64,000 bases of DNA from Turnera subulata (lineage: Eukaryota; Streptophyta; Magnoliopsida; Malpighiales; Passifloraceae), in NCBI GenBank assembly GCA_028386065.3, contig JAKUCV010007240.1, positions 1 through 64,000 of the forward strand. The letters run 5' to 3'. Below, piece after piece: positions 21,129 through 35,640 of this stretch. Numbering within the stretch: position 1 is the stretch's first letter; every line of letters begins with the position of its first letter. The notes beneath the pieces were generated by a model, which was given only the letters and a program-made list of their open reading frames with translations, was not told the origin of the DNA and did not search any database. A program made the position numbers and the translations under genes.

Positions 21129-22547
21129 ATGGCTCCAGCAGTGTACTTGATCAGCTCGCGGCAGGTACTTAAGATCTACCTTGTTCTGTTTCTGTTTACT
21201 TGCAGTCTTCTTTGTGTCTGCTCCCACAGTCGTCAGCTTGGAAGTAGCAATCAATTTGTTGGCAGAAGGCAAATGTTAGAGGTGGAAGATGATCCAGAGC
21301 AGCAGCTTCCCAAGAAGAAAATCACCAATCTATCCAGCACCACCACCACCACCAAGAATAAAACCAAACTAATCAGACCCAGCAACAGTGCATCCCCAAA
21401 CGGCATCTCTATTAAGGCCAGCCTATCCTCCACCAAGAACCAAACCAAACTAGCAAAATCCACAAATTCAACAAAGGCAACGCTCTCCACCCAATCCAAG
21501 ACTGGTCTCAAGAAGCTCAATTCCACTTCCAAAGCCTCCAACTCCACCAAAGCCCCATTTGGCTCCAAGAAGGAAACACTAGATCTGCTCAAAGCAGCAG
21601 GTAACAAATCCACAAACAAAACAAGTAGCAAACTCTCTCCTCCCACAAACTCCTCAAAGCTAACTCAAAAAGCCTTGGCGACCAAGAAGCTGATCGGTGA
21701 CGCCGAATCCCAAAAGCAAAATAATAATAACAATAAGGATGCGGCAAAGGCGTCCCTGGAGAAAAAACCCACCTCGAAAAAGACAACCCCTCAGGTGACG
21801 AAGAAGCAGCCGAGCTCGAGCTGGCTGGAACAAGAGGACAACGAAGACGATTTGGTGTCCGAGTTCAGAGATCTACCATCCAAGTTCCAACAAACCCTAC
21901 TGCCAGACCTGGAGAGGATATCCATGACATCCAAGAAGTACCTGACGAAGGCCAACAAGGAAATGACAAGAGGGTTCAAGCCCATAGTAGGCAACAAGTA
22001 CGCCTCCTCCATTGCCTCGCTCGTCTCCTTCGCCTTCATACTCATCCCTCTGCTCCTGGTCTCCCTACTCGTCAACCGCATCAAGGCCTACTTCTCCCTC
22101 CAGAAGATACTCATCTTCATCCAAGTCTACCTCTCAATCTACTTCACCATCCTCAGCCTCTCTTCGCTCGTGACGGGGCTGGAGCCGCTCAGGTTCTTCT
22201 ACGCGACGTCGCAGTCGACCTACATATGCTTGATGGTGCTGCAAACACTTGGGTATGTGCTGTACCTGCTGCTGCTCCTCATGTACCTCGTCCTGGTGTT
22301 CTCCACCGACTGCGGGATGTCCACCCGCCTGTTGGGCCTGGCCCAGAACTTCGTGGGCTATGCCGTTGGGCTTCATTACTACATGGCCGTCTTCCACAGG
22401 GTCGTGCTGCACCAGGCCCCCAAGACTAATTGGAAGATTCACGGGGTGTATGCCTCCTTGTTCCTTGTCATCTGTCTCTGTGCCGCAGCCGAGAGAAGGA
22501 AAAAGACTTACTTGGAAGAAGGTGGAGAAGAAGGCAAGAAGAACTGA
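21129..22547 (+). CDS. Plant membrane protein of unknown function (signal peptide, Lys/Ser/Thr/Asn-rich region, 4-5 membrane segments)
   Basis: Intact one-exon gene of 472 residues. Residues 1-32 form a signal peptide or anchor (hydrophobic core ~14-30). Residues ~55-235 are a low-complexity Lys/Ser/Thr/Asn-rich stretch with many N-x-S/T sites (NST, NKT, NSS), consistent with lumenal or extracellular glycosylation. Residues ~236-290 are charged (acidic EQEDNEDD, then SEFRDLPSKFQQTLLPDLERI). Hydrophobic segments lie at ~293-317, 325-347, 364-391, ~402-422 and 438-454, and the tail is Lys/Glu-rich. The GC-rich C-terminal third and clean frame indicate a real gene. TATA box and pyrimidine patch lie upstream; GCAATAAGT at 22601 may serve polyadenylation. 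I do not recognise a family with a known activity. Confidence 0.85.
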   Translation: MAPAVYLISSRQVLKIYLVLFLFTCSLLCVCSHSRQLGSSNQFVGRRQMLEVEDDPEQQLPKKKITNLSSTTTTTKNKTKLIRPSNSASPNGISIKASLSSTKNQTKLAKSTNSTKATLSTQSKTGLKKLNSTSKASNSTKAPFGSKKETLDLLKAAGNKSTNKTSSKLSPPTNSSKLTQKALATKKLIGDAESQKQNNNNNKDAAKASLEKKPTSKKTTPQVTKKQPSSSWLEQEDNEDDLVSEFRDLPSKFQQTLLPDLERISMTSKKYLTKANKEMTRGFKPIVGNKYASSIASLVSFAFILIPLLLVSLLVNRIKAYFSLQKILIFIQVYLSIYFTILSLSSLVTGLEPLRFFYATSQSTYICLMVLQTLGYVLYLLLLLMYLVLVFSTDCGMSTRLLGLAQNFVGYAVGLHYYMAVFHRVVLHQAPKTNWKIHGVYASLFLVICLCAAAERRKKTYLEEGGEEGKKN

Positions 22548-24340
22548 AGCCAATCAATCAATATACAATTCCTTTTTTTTTTTTCTCCGAGGAAAACAAA
22601 TGCAATAAGTGTCGCAAAGTTTTTTTTTTTTTTCATTAGCTTTTTACTTGTCAATTTTAGCATATTAATTAATGTTCTTTACTGGTCTTGAAATGTAGAA
22701 AATATCCTACTTACACAACAGAAAACGTCTACTTCCACCTTCCAGTAGGCATCATTGTAATGCCATTACACCCAATCAACCATGCAATGCATGGCATTAC
22801 TGTAGACTAGACTAGGAAAGTTTTGCAAGTGTTATTCCATTCAGATTCATGTAGTAAGTACCCTTTATGCAAGTGTATTCCATTCCTGGTTCATATCGTA
22901 AGTACCCTTGACTCTATGTCATCAAGATTAAACATTATTACGTTACGTAAAAATATTTTTTCAAAAGTGCGATTTAGAGGGGGAGATTGTTGGAATCGTC
23001 GACTGCATATCCACCGACAGGGATTGAGCGTGTATGTGTGTGTCGGTGGCTTTTGCAAGCAGATATGGGGAGTCTAGCCGTATATGGAGAGTTGACTACA
23101 GTCTCACCATCTAATTAATTAATCCTCTATGAGTCACAGAGTTTCCTAGATTTTGTTTTGGGGGTATGGGTAAATAAATATCGTATCGAGTATCGATTTC
23201 TGTTCCGAGTCTTCTGACTTCCTGGGTTTAAAGCGAGGAGTTATCAACTGCCAAATTAAATTGGCCAATTAACGCAATGTCATTGCCGACAATAACATAG
23301 TTCCATTCCATTCCATAAATTCCAACTGATCATGACCTCCAACCAATCCGGTGGGTCTTTTTCACCGGCTCTCTTGCAATTGCATAAATATATTTTTTTA
23401 AAAAAGCTTATATCCACATTATTTTTCATTAAATTATATAAAAATTTACTTAGCATAAGTGTATGATGGAACAAAAAAAGTACAGTTATATGAATCAACT
23501 AACCTCAAGAGGTCAGTACGTTGCAATTCGTGTTGTCGTGTCGCGTTCGTCTCGGGTCAAATAGGTAAATGGGTTATAATTTTCCAACCCGATCCAATCC
23601 ATTTAATAATCGTGTTATGTCATGTTCAACCCGTTTACTATCGTGTTGGGTTCGGGTCGACCTGCGGGTTACCTATTAAATCTAACAAGCCTAAAAATCA
23701 GTTCAAAATTTTACTATTTTGCACAAGTTGTTATATTTTTTAAGCAAATATGCATGTAATTAGATTTTCTTACATATTAAATAAAATTATGAATTATAGA
23801 ATCATAATTTAATAATACTTAAAGCATTTATAAATTTTTTTAGAAAATTTTAGTAATTTTGGCCTTAGATATTAAATAAATCTTATATTCAATCTCTAAA
23901 ATATCTATACTCTAAATATAATCAGGTCATAAACAGGTACATATCGAGTTGGCAGGTCAACCCGCAAGCTGACTTGCTAATTTTCAAGTCGTGTCGGATC
24001 CATCCAATTTCGTGTCAGGTTATCGTGTCAATACCCGTTTTGCCAGGTCAAGTTGTGGGGCAAAAATCAAATATTTTTTTAAGCTATGTTTATTAATAAT
24101 TAACCCTTAAGCATAGCAATTGGAAATTACCTTTTTTTCAACTTGAATGGCCATTTTGTTGCATCACTCTATAATTGTATTACGATCAACAAAATTAAAC
24201 AAATGCATAGGGATATTTCTTGTATCCTCTTCTTCCGGTTTAATTTTTATTGAACTAAAAGATAGAAATTTATGTTGGTCCATCACTAGTCAGTATTGAC
24301 TTGTTTCTCTTATCATCCAAAAAAATAGAAATATTAACAC
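22548..24340. other. Downstream intergenic DNA with a degraded element
   Basis: 22548-~22680 should hold the 3' UTR of the membrane-protein gene. About 23520-24060 is enriched in CGTGT/GGGTC/ACCCG motifs at both ends (CGTGTTGTCGTGTCGCGTTC; CGTGTCAGGTTATCGTGTC), a style common in degraded hAT-like non-autonomous elements, but clear inverted ends or duplications were not found. No gene is supported. Confidence 0.4.
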
Positions 24341-24344
24341 AAAA

Positions 24345-24512
24345 AAATATTAGAAAAAACTTAAAATATTTAATAATAATATAAAGAGTAAATAATTTTT
24401 CAAATTTAAACGTAAAAAAATTGACCCAAAAAACTGAATAAAAAATTTAAATTATTTTATAATATTAAGCTCAAAAATAAAAAAAATTAAATATAAATAT
24501 TAACACAAAAAA
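24345..24512. repeat. AT-rich tandem repeat, left part (split by a solo LTR)
   Basis: Units contain AAAATATTTAATAATAATAT, AATTTAAACGTAAAAAAATT and GACCCAAAAAACTGAATAAA. The same succession returns after the LTR at 27249-27500. The unit is about 110-140 bp and imperfect. Confidence 0.55.
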
Positions 24513-27248
24513 TGTAACAGCTCGGGTAAAAATTTGGTATTTTTACCGGGACTGTAAAAGTCTTTTTACAGCAATTTACCGAATGAATTAATATTGGGTA
24601 ATTAATTCAAGGTAAATCGGGCATTGTTTTTCGTAACCGAGTCTTTTCCCGCGCTCGAGATTTTTCCGTGGATTTTTCGGACCTAAGTTGGTATTTTTCG
24701 GGTCCCGGAATCTTCGGAAAATCACACCGGAAAATAACTAAGGAGAAAGAAAAAAAAGAGAGAAAAAAAAAGAGAAAAAAGGGAAAAACAAAAAAATAGA
24801 AAAACAGAGAGGGTGGAAAAAAATAAAAGAAAAAATATAAGAAAAAAAGGAAAATCGGAAAAGAAAAGAAAATACAGAAAAAGAAAAGAAAATAGAAGAA
24901 AAAAAAAGAAAACAAGGATGAACAGTCGTCACCCCGGGATCCTCCCCCTGCTACTGTTCATCAGGAGGAGTTCCCCGCCGCCGTTTGCTACACCGCTGCC
25001 ACCATCGAGCTCGCCACGCCGTCGCCGACTGAACGCCGCCCTCCCCGTCGCCTTCCGCCGCGAGACGCGTAGCCGGCAAGCATTGACCCGCGGATCCAGC
25101 TCCCCGCGTCTCTGCTCAGCCTCCAGCGCCGTCGCGCCCGGGGTTCCACCGCCCATGGAGTCGCCCTCGTCCGCCGCTGCTGTTGGCGTGCTCGCACTCC
25201 CTTCCTCGAGCCTGTCGTCGCGCCGCCGCCTCTGTACCCGCTAGGTGAGTCGGGTTTTACCCGTTCCCTTGGCCGGGACGCGACCTTGGATGGGTTGCAC
25301 AGTCCGGATTCCTTTTCCTTTTAAAAAAATAAATAATATATATATATATATATATAACTAATTTCTGCTAACTGATTTCTGGAAAAAAATTGTAAATATT
25401 ATTTTGAAAAATTATATGTAATATTCTGGGTTTGGGATTTTGAAAATATATATATACTTTGATTCTTGAAAATTAAGATAATTATATGTTGTTTTAGAAA
25501 ATTAATATTATGTTTATCTAGGAAAAGATATATATATATATTAAGATTATATTTTCTGAAATTTTATTATATTTCTGGAGAATTATGGGAATACTTTTGG
25601 AATATATATATAGTATACATAATTAATATTTCTAAAAATAAATTATTATTTTGATATATAATGGTTTGGAAATGTATTTTGTCTTTAGAAAATATATATA
25701 TGTATATTTATAATTCGTATTTATTTTCAGAAAATAAAGTTTATATAATTATATTTTCTGGAAGTATGGTTTTCTAAAAATAATAATATTTAGTAATTAT
25801 ATTTTGGCAAGAAATATATTTTTTGGAAATAATTTCGGGAAAAATACAAATATATGATATAATTTCTAGGAAAATTATATTGTTATTATTTTGGAAGACA
25901 AAGTATAATTACCCTATAAAAAAATATTTAAAGGAGAGTTCTAATTAAAGTATGGTACCGGAATTATATTCAGATATACGTACGGTATAATATTTTTGGT
26001 AAAAAATGATAATAAAGGATATGAACCGGGATGGGTTTATTTCGCAGTATTGGCATCATAGCATACCGATTATGTGCATTTATGTGAGCATGTTGTTTTG
26101 TTGTATAGGTTTGGATATCGGGCAGTTTCCCGAGGAGCCGGCTTGGGACCCGTCATTGTCTTCAGAGTTGAGTAATCGGCTAAGGTGGGATGGATTTCCT
26201 TCAATATGTGCCTGTATTACTCGGTTATTGTGTCTGATGATTGTTGCCCAGTTGAGTGCTGCATTTGCTGTGATTTGATTCGGGATGTTAATCCCAGTGT
26301 CATGATTTGGTTTTGGGATGTTTATCCCCGTACATTGGTATTTTGGATATTTGTCACTATGTCTTTTGGTATAAAGTATAATGGATTAAATAATAAAATG
26401 TGATAAGGATGTCGATCCTTGGTTTTGGATTGGGATGTCTATCCCGGTATTTTGGTTAGGGATGTTGATCCCTGAGATTTGGATTTGGATAATGATGATA
26501 CAATTGTCACGTGGTAAGTAGTGGTACGACTAGATGGTTTAAGACTGTTTTGTGGTGGCTATGACCTGGGTTACTTGTGATAAGCATGTCTATGCTTGGG
26601 ATGTCTATCCCGTGATTATATTTGGGATGTCTATCCCTGGGTTCTTATTTTTGGGATGTCGATCCCTGGGCTCTCTTGGTTTGGTCTGGCACCCGAAATA
26701 TGTTGAGAACCAGGTCTGACCCCTAGCTTATTCATGACGGGGCCTGGAAAGATAAAATTGGAAATTGGATTTTGTTTAAGTCTTTTTGGTCTTGGACCGG
26801 TTTTGGGTCGAGTCTTTTGGTTTGGTGTGTTTGGCTGTTAAGACTGTTTTCGACCTTGAGTAATTTATAGTGTTGCATATCGATCGTCTATCCATGGTTG
26901 TGAGCACTTCGGACTCACCCCTCACCTGCGGGCTTTCATCCCGTAGGTTGAGTTATTTGTGATTCAGGCTTGATGCATTCCAGACAGGCTGCGACGTTAT
27001 CCCTTGGACAGGACTCGGATCCATAGTTTGCATCAGTGTCGCATACAGTGTCTTTGTGAGTTATTAAGTCTTCCGCTGTGCTATTTATTGTTGTTGTTGG
27101 GCCGAAGGGCCAGATTTATGAGGTTTATATTTTGGGCTGTTGAGCCAATTTTCTATTGTTTACACTGTATGCTTGGCTTGTTAGGTCGGATCGTTACGGT
27201 TCCGGCACGTGTTTACTATGTATAGTAAATACGGGTCGGGGCGTTTCA
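24513..27248 (+). mobile_element. Solo Ty3/Gypsy LTR, 2736 bp
   Basis: Begins TGTAACAGCTCGGGTAAAAA and ends ACGGGTCGGGGCGTTTCA. AAAAA flanks both ends (24508-24512 and 27249-27253), and the AT-rich repeat continues across. The 5' part has a purine-rich tract and a GC-rich patch (24925-25244), the middle is AT-rich, and the 3' part carries the hairpin array listed separately. Homologous to the two reversed LTRs at 37768-46024 and the fragment at 238-401. Open frames inside are low-complexity and not taken as genes. Confidence 0.88.
26282..26666 (+). repeat. Array of nine mini-hairpins with GTYN loops in the LTR
   Basis: Motifs of form GGGAT-GTYN-ATCCC start at 26282, 26315, 26405, 26432, 26458, 26582, 26598, 26624 and 26653. 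Loops are GTTA, GTTT, GTCG, GTCT, GTTG, GTCT, GTCT, GTCT and GTCG. The unit at 26405 has stem AAGGAT/ATCCTT and that at 26582 has AAGCAT/ATGCTT, so both arms change together. The matching array in the outer reversed LTR lies at 38427-38761. Function is unknown. Confidence 0.8.
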
Positions 27249-27500
27249 AAAAATATTATGAAAAATATAAAATATTTAATAAAAATATATAAAAAATAAA
27301 ATTTTGCAAATTTAAACAAAAAAATTTAACCTAAAAAAACAAAAAGAAATTAAATTGAAAAATTAGCAGAAAATAATTTTGAAATTTAAAATATTTAATA
27401 GTAATATAAAAAATTAATTTTGTAATTTTAGATGTAAAAAAAATTAACCCAAAAATGAAATAAAAAAATTATAATTTTTAATAATAATAAGCAATAACAA
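27249..27500. repeat. AT-rich tandem repeat, right part
   Basis: Continues the repeat of 24345-24512 after the solo LTR: AAAATATTTAATAAAAATAT, AAATTTAAACAAAAAAATTT and AACCTAAAAAAAC, then a further unit with AAAATATTTAATAGTAATAT and AACCCAAAAATGAAATAAA. Confidence 0.55.
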
Positions 27501-28265
27501 AGATATGATAATAATTTATTTGAAACAAAGAATTAATTAAATTTACAAATAAAAAGGCTTGAAACAATAAAAAAACATATGCACAAACAAAAAAAATATT
27601 AAAAAGATTGAAATAAATTGGGAAAATAAAAATAGACAATTATATTGACAAGAAGTATAGTAACAAAGAGGAGAGTTTATTAAGCAGAAAAAAATTGATT
27701 TTTAATAATAATATTAAGATGTTTAGGTAGTGCAAATAGAAGAAAAAAAAGAAGAAGAAAGAAATGTATCACATGAAGACACTATATTTGTATTTAAGAT
27801 TTAAGATACACCAAGATAGAGACTATATCTCTATTTAAAGAGAAAATGATATGGAAGAAACTTTAAAAAGAAAATATATGGTAATAAAATTTCAAAAATC
27901 ACATTGTAGCTTAGTGTTTAGATTCCCTTGTATACCAACATGGTTGGGGTTTTGAGTCATGGTATGTTTTTTTTTTCTTAAATTTTTCCTTCTGATACAA
28001 CACATTTCAGTCCGTATTAACCTAATAATACTATATTTTGGCCCCCTCTAAATTTATTTTTTGAATCCGCCCCTGATAATGGTTCTAAGGAGAAATAAAA
28101 AATGATAACAACTTATTTTTTAATAACAGAGTTTAAATTTTATTATTCTTTTTCAAAAATTAATTATATGAATATAATTCTAAATACAATCTCATTACAA
28201 CATAATCTTTTATTACAATCTCTAAATATTTTCTTCTCAACTAGACATGATGTAGAGAGCTTGAA
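27501..28265. other. AT-rich intergenic DNA, no gene seen
   Basis: GGCCCCCTCTAAATTTATTT followed by TTTGAATCCGCCCCTGA (28040-28076) looks like the end of a repetitive element, but no boundary could be fixed. Confidence 0.4.
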
Positions 28266-28269
28266 GGTG

Positions 28270-30530
28270 CTGGGATTGCCGCGGTAGATTATTAGTTTTA
28301 TCATGGCGTGTATTTCTTTGTCTTCTAGGCTGCAACCAGTTCCTTCCGGCCTTCTCGGGGCAATAGACAGGCCAATCATGTATTATGAATTGAGAGACTG
28401 GCCCTTCTGATTGATAGCGCAATTTCTGAAGGCAGGTGGCAGCCTATTCACCTTAAACGGGGTGGCCTGGCTCTCTTCCACTTACTCTTTGCAGATGATC
28501 TCTCCTTTTATTTAGAGTAGCGACGGTGCCACAGAAGAAGTGCTTGTTGGGTTGTCTGGATTCTTTTTTTTGCTGCTTCTGAACAGTTGGTTAATAAACA
28601 AAAATTACTATTATTTTGAGTCCCGGAAAGTGGAGAGTGATTTGGTGGAACAACTTACCTTTGTTAGTAGCATCCCGACTACCACTAATTTGGGTGGTGC
28701 CTCTACTCCATCCGTCTAGTACTTATAGAGCTATTCTTGATTGAATGGAGACTCGTCTCACTGGTTGGAAGGCCCGTTCCTTATCGTTTGCTGCTAGAAC
28801 TTCGCTAGCCTAGTTTGTGCTGCCAGCTTTGCCTACATCTATTATGCAGACTGCTTGTATCTGCCATGAGTTGGATGTTAAATGTCGTAATTTTCTTTAG
28901 TGTATCTGTTCACATACGGATGCATCAAGTTGCTTGGTCAGTTGTGGCTCAGCCGAAGCCATCCGGTGGCCTGGGCAATCGGCCTGTGTCAAATATGAAT
29001 CTTTACTTTATGATGAAGTTAGGATGGAGTCTAATCTCAAACCCGACTACTTTATGGGTACGGATACTTCGGTCCAAATATGGGATTGGGGAGACGAGTG
29101 TTCCTTTCCAGGTGTTGTTGGGGGGTTGGCTCTAATGTTTGGCTTGGTGTCTGTAAGGCGTGGCCCCAGTTGTTACGTGGCTTGTAGTGGGGCTTGGGTG
29201 ATGGGAGGAGTGTTCGTTTTTTGCTGAATAATTGGGCAGAGTGGTTGGGTGTGTTTAGCTGGTTGTGCAACCTATTTTAGCTGATATGCTTAATGGTTCA
29301 GTTGCGGATTATGTGTATGGGATGTGGGGATAGGCAGCATTCTCACATTTGTTGCCAACTTTAGTGTGTTCAACTATTGGCGGCATTTTTCCACCGAGAA
29401 AGGAAGAAAGTGCGGATGCTTTGTGTTGGTCTGGTGCTAATTCCGGATCATTTTTTATCAAGTCAGCCTTTTAGCTCCTTAATGGTCACACTTCGGAGCG
29501 CCAGGATGTTCTGTGGAGGCATGTTTAGAGGTGGCAGGGGCCTCCAAGAGTGAGAAATTTTCTATGGCAAATTGGACATGATCGCCTTATATATGACCAA
29601 TGGCGAACGGGTACGGCATCACTTGAAGAATGATGGTTTATGTCCGAGGTGCCATCTTAGGCAGTAAACCACATTACACTGTCGTTTTGGGAGGGAATTT
29701 TGGTGTGTTGTTGTTTACCCCATGAACGAAGAGCTTTCTTCAATCCAAACCTGAAGCACTGACTATTACAATGCTTGCATAGTATTTCTGTCTTTTTTGA
29801 CGCTAGTTTATTTTTTGGGCTTGCCCTTAATCGTGGTGGATTCATAATGAGATTGTGTTCAATAATAGCAAAACGATGTTGGGGGATTGTTGTGCATGGT
29901 GCAAAACCGGTGCCGAGCTGTTCAGCTTTCTTTAAAAGCTGAGGTTCTAGGTTTGGCACATCGTGTGGTAAGGGAGGACAGTTTACTTTTGTAGAGGTGT
30001 CCTCCCGAGGAACGGGTGAGGCTTAATACCGATGGTGCTGATAGGAGTGGCAATTGCAAGGCGAGTGTAGGTAGTGTACTGCGGGATCATTTGGGTCGCT
30101 GACAAGGGGGATTTGGAGTTGGAATTGGTTTTTGCTCTATATTGTGGGTGGAATTATGGGGGAGTGTGGGCTGGCATGTCACTACCGTGGGACAAGGATG
30201 TCCGTCTTCCCAAACTTGAGATTGACTCGCAAGTTGTGGTCTGGCTCTTTACCTTTGATGTACAACCTCCTCTTGCTCTTCGAGCTATTGTATGGTGTAT
30301 TCGCCAATTGTTACACCGACAATAGGTGGTTCGAGAAGCGAATGTTGTAGGAGATGGGTTGGCGTCCTTGGCACAAGAGTTCCCCACCGATGTTATTTAC
30401 CAGTACCTCCTCCTGTTTCTGTTTTGGGTTTCTTATGTAATGACTTGATAGGGTTTCCTTTCCCGCAGCTGTTTAGTTTCCTCAACGTAGTTTAGGGACC
30501 TAGTCCCACCATTTACTCCCACCCAAAAAG
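28270..30530 (+). pseudogene. LINE remnant C (RT C-terminus to RNase H-like region)
   Basis: In many frames, plant L1 ORF2 pieces appear in order. At 28410-28500: GRWQPIHLKRGGLALFHLLFADD, in which the FADD reverse-transcriptase motif is visible. Then ETRLTGWKARSLSFAART (near 28750) and a zinc-binding region (28930-29150, with WDWGDE). At 30020-30330 is an RNase H-like start (LNTDGADRSGNCKASVG). The end near 30500-30520 reads GGGACCTAGTCCCACCATTTA without a clear poly-A. Stops and frameshifts throughout make it dead. Confidence 0.75.
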
Positions 30531-31757
30531 AGAGTTGCCCAATTGAACTTTAACGGGCTGGATCATATTTTGTCTTCGACTGACTGGGTTTTTGAGCAGG
30601 CCTGATCCAAACTACTAGCCCCTTGTGGACTCAATTTTAGATAGCATCAGATGAAGATGCATTTTGGCCCGCTGAAGGATAGAAAATGGGAAGTAAATTG
30701 CAAAGAAGCCTTAACTTTATTAATTTTTTTTTTTTATCATGAAAGATTTTCAAACTTGGTTCAGAGTCGGGGCCAGGGGACCATTACCCGCAGAGGATAT
30801 GTTGGCGTCGACCTTCATTAGGGGATGCAGCATAGAAGTGTCTTTGGGTATTAGATGTGGTCCTCAGTAACATGTTCAATATCTCATCTAAATTGAAGAG
30901 ACCTTCCTTATTCACATGCTATGGCAATGCAAAGCAGGGACAGTGTATGGAGCCCAGTCAGGCCTTAACCTTTTCCATGCTCCTCTCCAGTGAACACCGT
31001 ATTTCAATTATGCAGCTCCTGTTGGTCCAGCAACCACCATCAACTCCTCTCAATAATTGAGTGGTCACCCTCCTCCTCTCAACTCCGTATGGAATCTGTG
31101 ATTTGGGTTCTTTTCTCCGCTCTATGGACGAAGCTTTTGTTACATAACGGTACTTGTCCTGGAAAGCGTTCATGTCTTAGTTTGATATCAAAGTGACCTA
31201 CTTAATCAAACAATCAACTTTGTCTAGAAAGCGGTAGCAACATAATTTCCTCTCATAAATCCTTCCGCTTTTGTGGTCCTGTTCATAAAGCAGGCTCTCT
31301 GCCAATTTTCCTGTACTCATACAAGTTTTATACTTAAAACATCATTCCTATTTTTTTCTTCCTGAACACCGAAGCATTTGTATCTGAATAGCATAGGGAA
31401 ATCGCAAAGAATAAGCACATCCAACTGTTACTAAACAAGAATTCTTTACCGGAAAGAAAACAAATTTACTGCACCGACAGAGTTTATACAGACAATTGCT
31501 ATGGGCGACCTATGTCCACCGCAAAAGAGGTGCTCGGTCATTAGAGAGCCAGAGCAAAAGGGATACAAGCCTAAAAAGGAAAATACCCAGAAAGCTCCAT
31601 ACATAGAAAACTAATATGCCTAGTAGTGGCAATATGACACGAACAATTGCTTCTTAAGAGGCAATTAACACAGCATTATGAAAGGAAAGAGAACACAGTT
31701 GTTTCCACAGCTTCTGGACCAATCTTCTCCCACCATCTTATGCTCTTAAATAGTAGC
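30531..31757. other. Intergenic DNA and 3' flank of MIPS
   Basis: No convincing gene. A T-run lies at 30727-30738. The right part (about 31400-31757) should contain the 3' UTR of MIPS on the minus strand. Open frames at 30857-31196 have no recognisable motifs. Confidence 0.5.
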
Positions 31758-34705
<2,948 letters not shown>

Positions 34706-34885
34706 TTTTGTATATTTTTTTCTTCTCTAGGTGGGATTTGCAAGAACTTGGGTATTAGAAAATCGGAGGAAGGGGAAGGGGAGGAGGGAGAAGATAAGAG
34801 AGACTTAATTTGCTTTCCAATTAATCTCTCGACAACCGAACTGGAAGGCTGTGTGTAGGTGTATCATGGAAGTGCAGCCAAGGAG

Positions 34886-34894
34886 GTGTATAAA
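34886..34894 (-). promoter_or_regulatory. Probable TATA-type core promoter of MIPS
   Basis: On the plus strand this is TATAAATAG; in MIPS orientation it reads CTATTTATA, ~185 bp before the ATG. Orientation is not ideal, so the assignment is tentative. Confidence 0.4.
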
Positions 34895-34918
34895 TAGAGG
34901 AAACGAGACCAGGGCGCA

Positions 34919-35450
34919 ACACGTGGCAGGGAGTGAGTGGATGTGGAGGCAAGGCCCCACTGCTCCGGTACTAGTATTATTGGCGCTTTTGGTCCCTATT
35001 TTGGCCCCATTCCTTCCCCCGGGAACCCCCCCACACTTGGAGAGGAGGAGTGGATCTCGGCCATGCAAAGACCAAGAGGATGGGCCACAGATGGGCCACC
35101 ACCCGTGGGCCATCGTGGCGAGTGATTCGACCGCACGTACAATCGTGACACGTGTGAGGAGGGAGGTGGACAAGTGTCGTCGCTTTAGACGTGGCGTTAT
35201 GGCATGAGGCCAGTTCCCCCGTGTGGGGTCCGCCTCCCCCACGGAAACCACTGGAAGAGAAATATTGCGTGAATTTTTGTGAGGGTGACTCGTGAAATTT
35301 TTAGGAGATAAAGCAAGTGAAGAAGGTAGGGAATGGAGGGTGATTTTGACGGGACTTCAATTTTTGGTTTTTTTTTGTTTTTGACTTTATTTTTTCTAGG
35401 GTTCTGATGCAACAGAAACTAGGACCTCCGATTTTGTTTAAATGATACGT
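34919..35450 (-). promoter_or_regulatory. G-box/ABRE cluster upstream of MIPS
   Basis: CACGTGGC at 34920-34927, CACGTGT near 35150 and TACGTGGC near 35443 are ACGT-core elements. These bind bZIP/bHLH factors in light- and abscisic-acid-responsive promoters. Plant MIPS genes are known to respond to both. Activity here is inferred. Confidence 0.5.
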
Positions 35451-35492
35451 GGCTTGGTTTCAATTAAGCTGAGGCATTGAATTTAAATTTTC

Positions 35493-35640
35493 GTGTAGAA
35501 GAAAATTTTCGTTGGGAGACTCACCTACATTAGGTACACGAACCAAATTGAATTCGGATGAGTCGGGCAAAGCAATTCGATCAATCGGGCAAAGCACTGC
35601 ATACCAAAACGAAAACAAGAAAAAAGAAATAGTACTACTG
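35493..35640 (+). mobile_element. Possible second SINE-like copy
   Basis: AGAAAATTTTCGTTGGGAGA then CTCACC resembles AGAAAATTCCCATTGGGAGA plus CTCACC in the SINE at 2222. GGGCAAAGCA occurs twice and an A-rich tail follows. Ends and duplication are not clear. Confidence 0.35.

Noticed and set aside
22134..22553. 139-residue frame antisense to the membrane-protein gene
   Set aside because: Shadow of the GC-rich coding sequence on the other strand. Gln/His-rich with no domain.
23520..24060. Full hAT-type element
   Set aside because: CGTGT/GGGTC-rich ends are suggestive, but no matching inverted ends or 8-bp duplication could be aligned, so it is only mentioned in the region note.
24813..25244. 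Open frame in the solo LTR at 24513
   Set aside because: The Lys-rich start comes from an A-rich tract and the rest from a GC-rich patch inside an LTR. No gene structure.
26282..26666. Repeated GGGAT...ATCCC units as a CRISPR-like array
   Set aside because: Units are 14-16 bp, irregularly spaced, in a plant LTR with no associated genes. They are better described as LTR hairpins.
30857..31196. Overlapping small open frames between LINE C and MIPS
   Set aside because: Open on both strands, no motif, no splice or promoter context; treated as intergenic.
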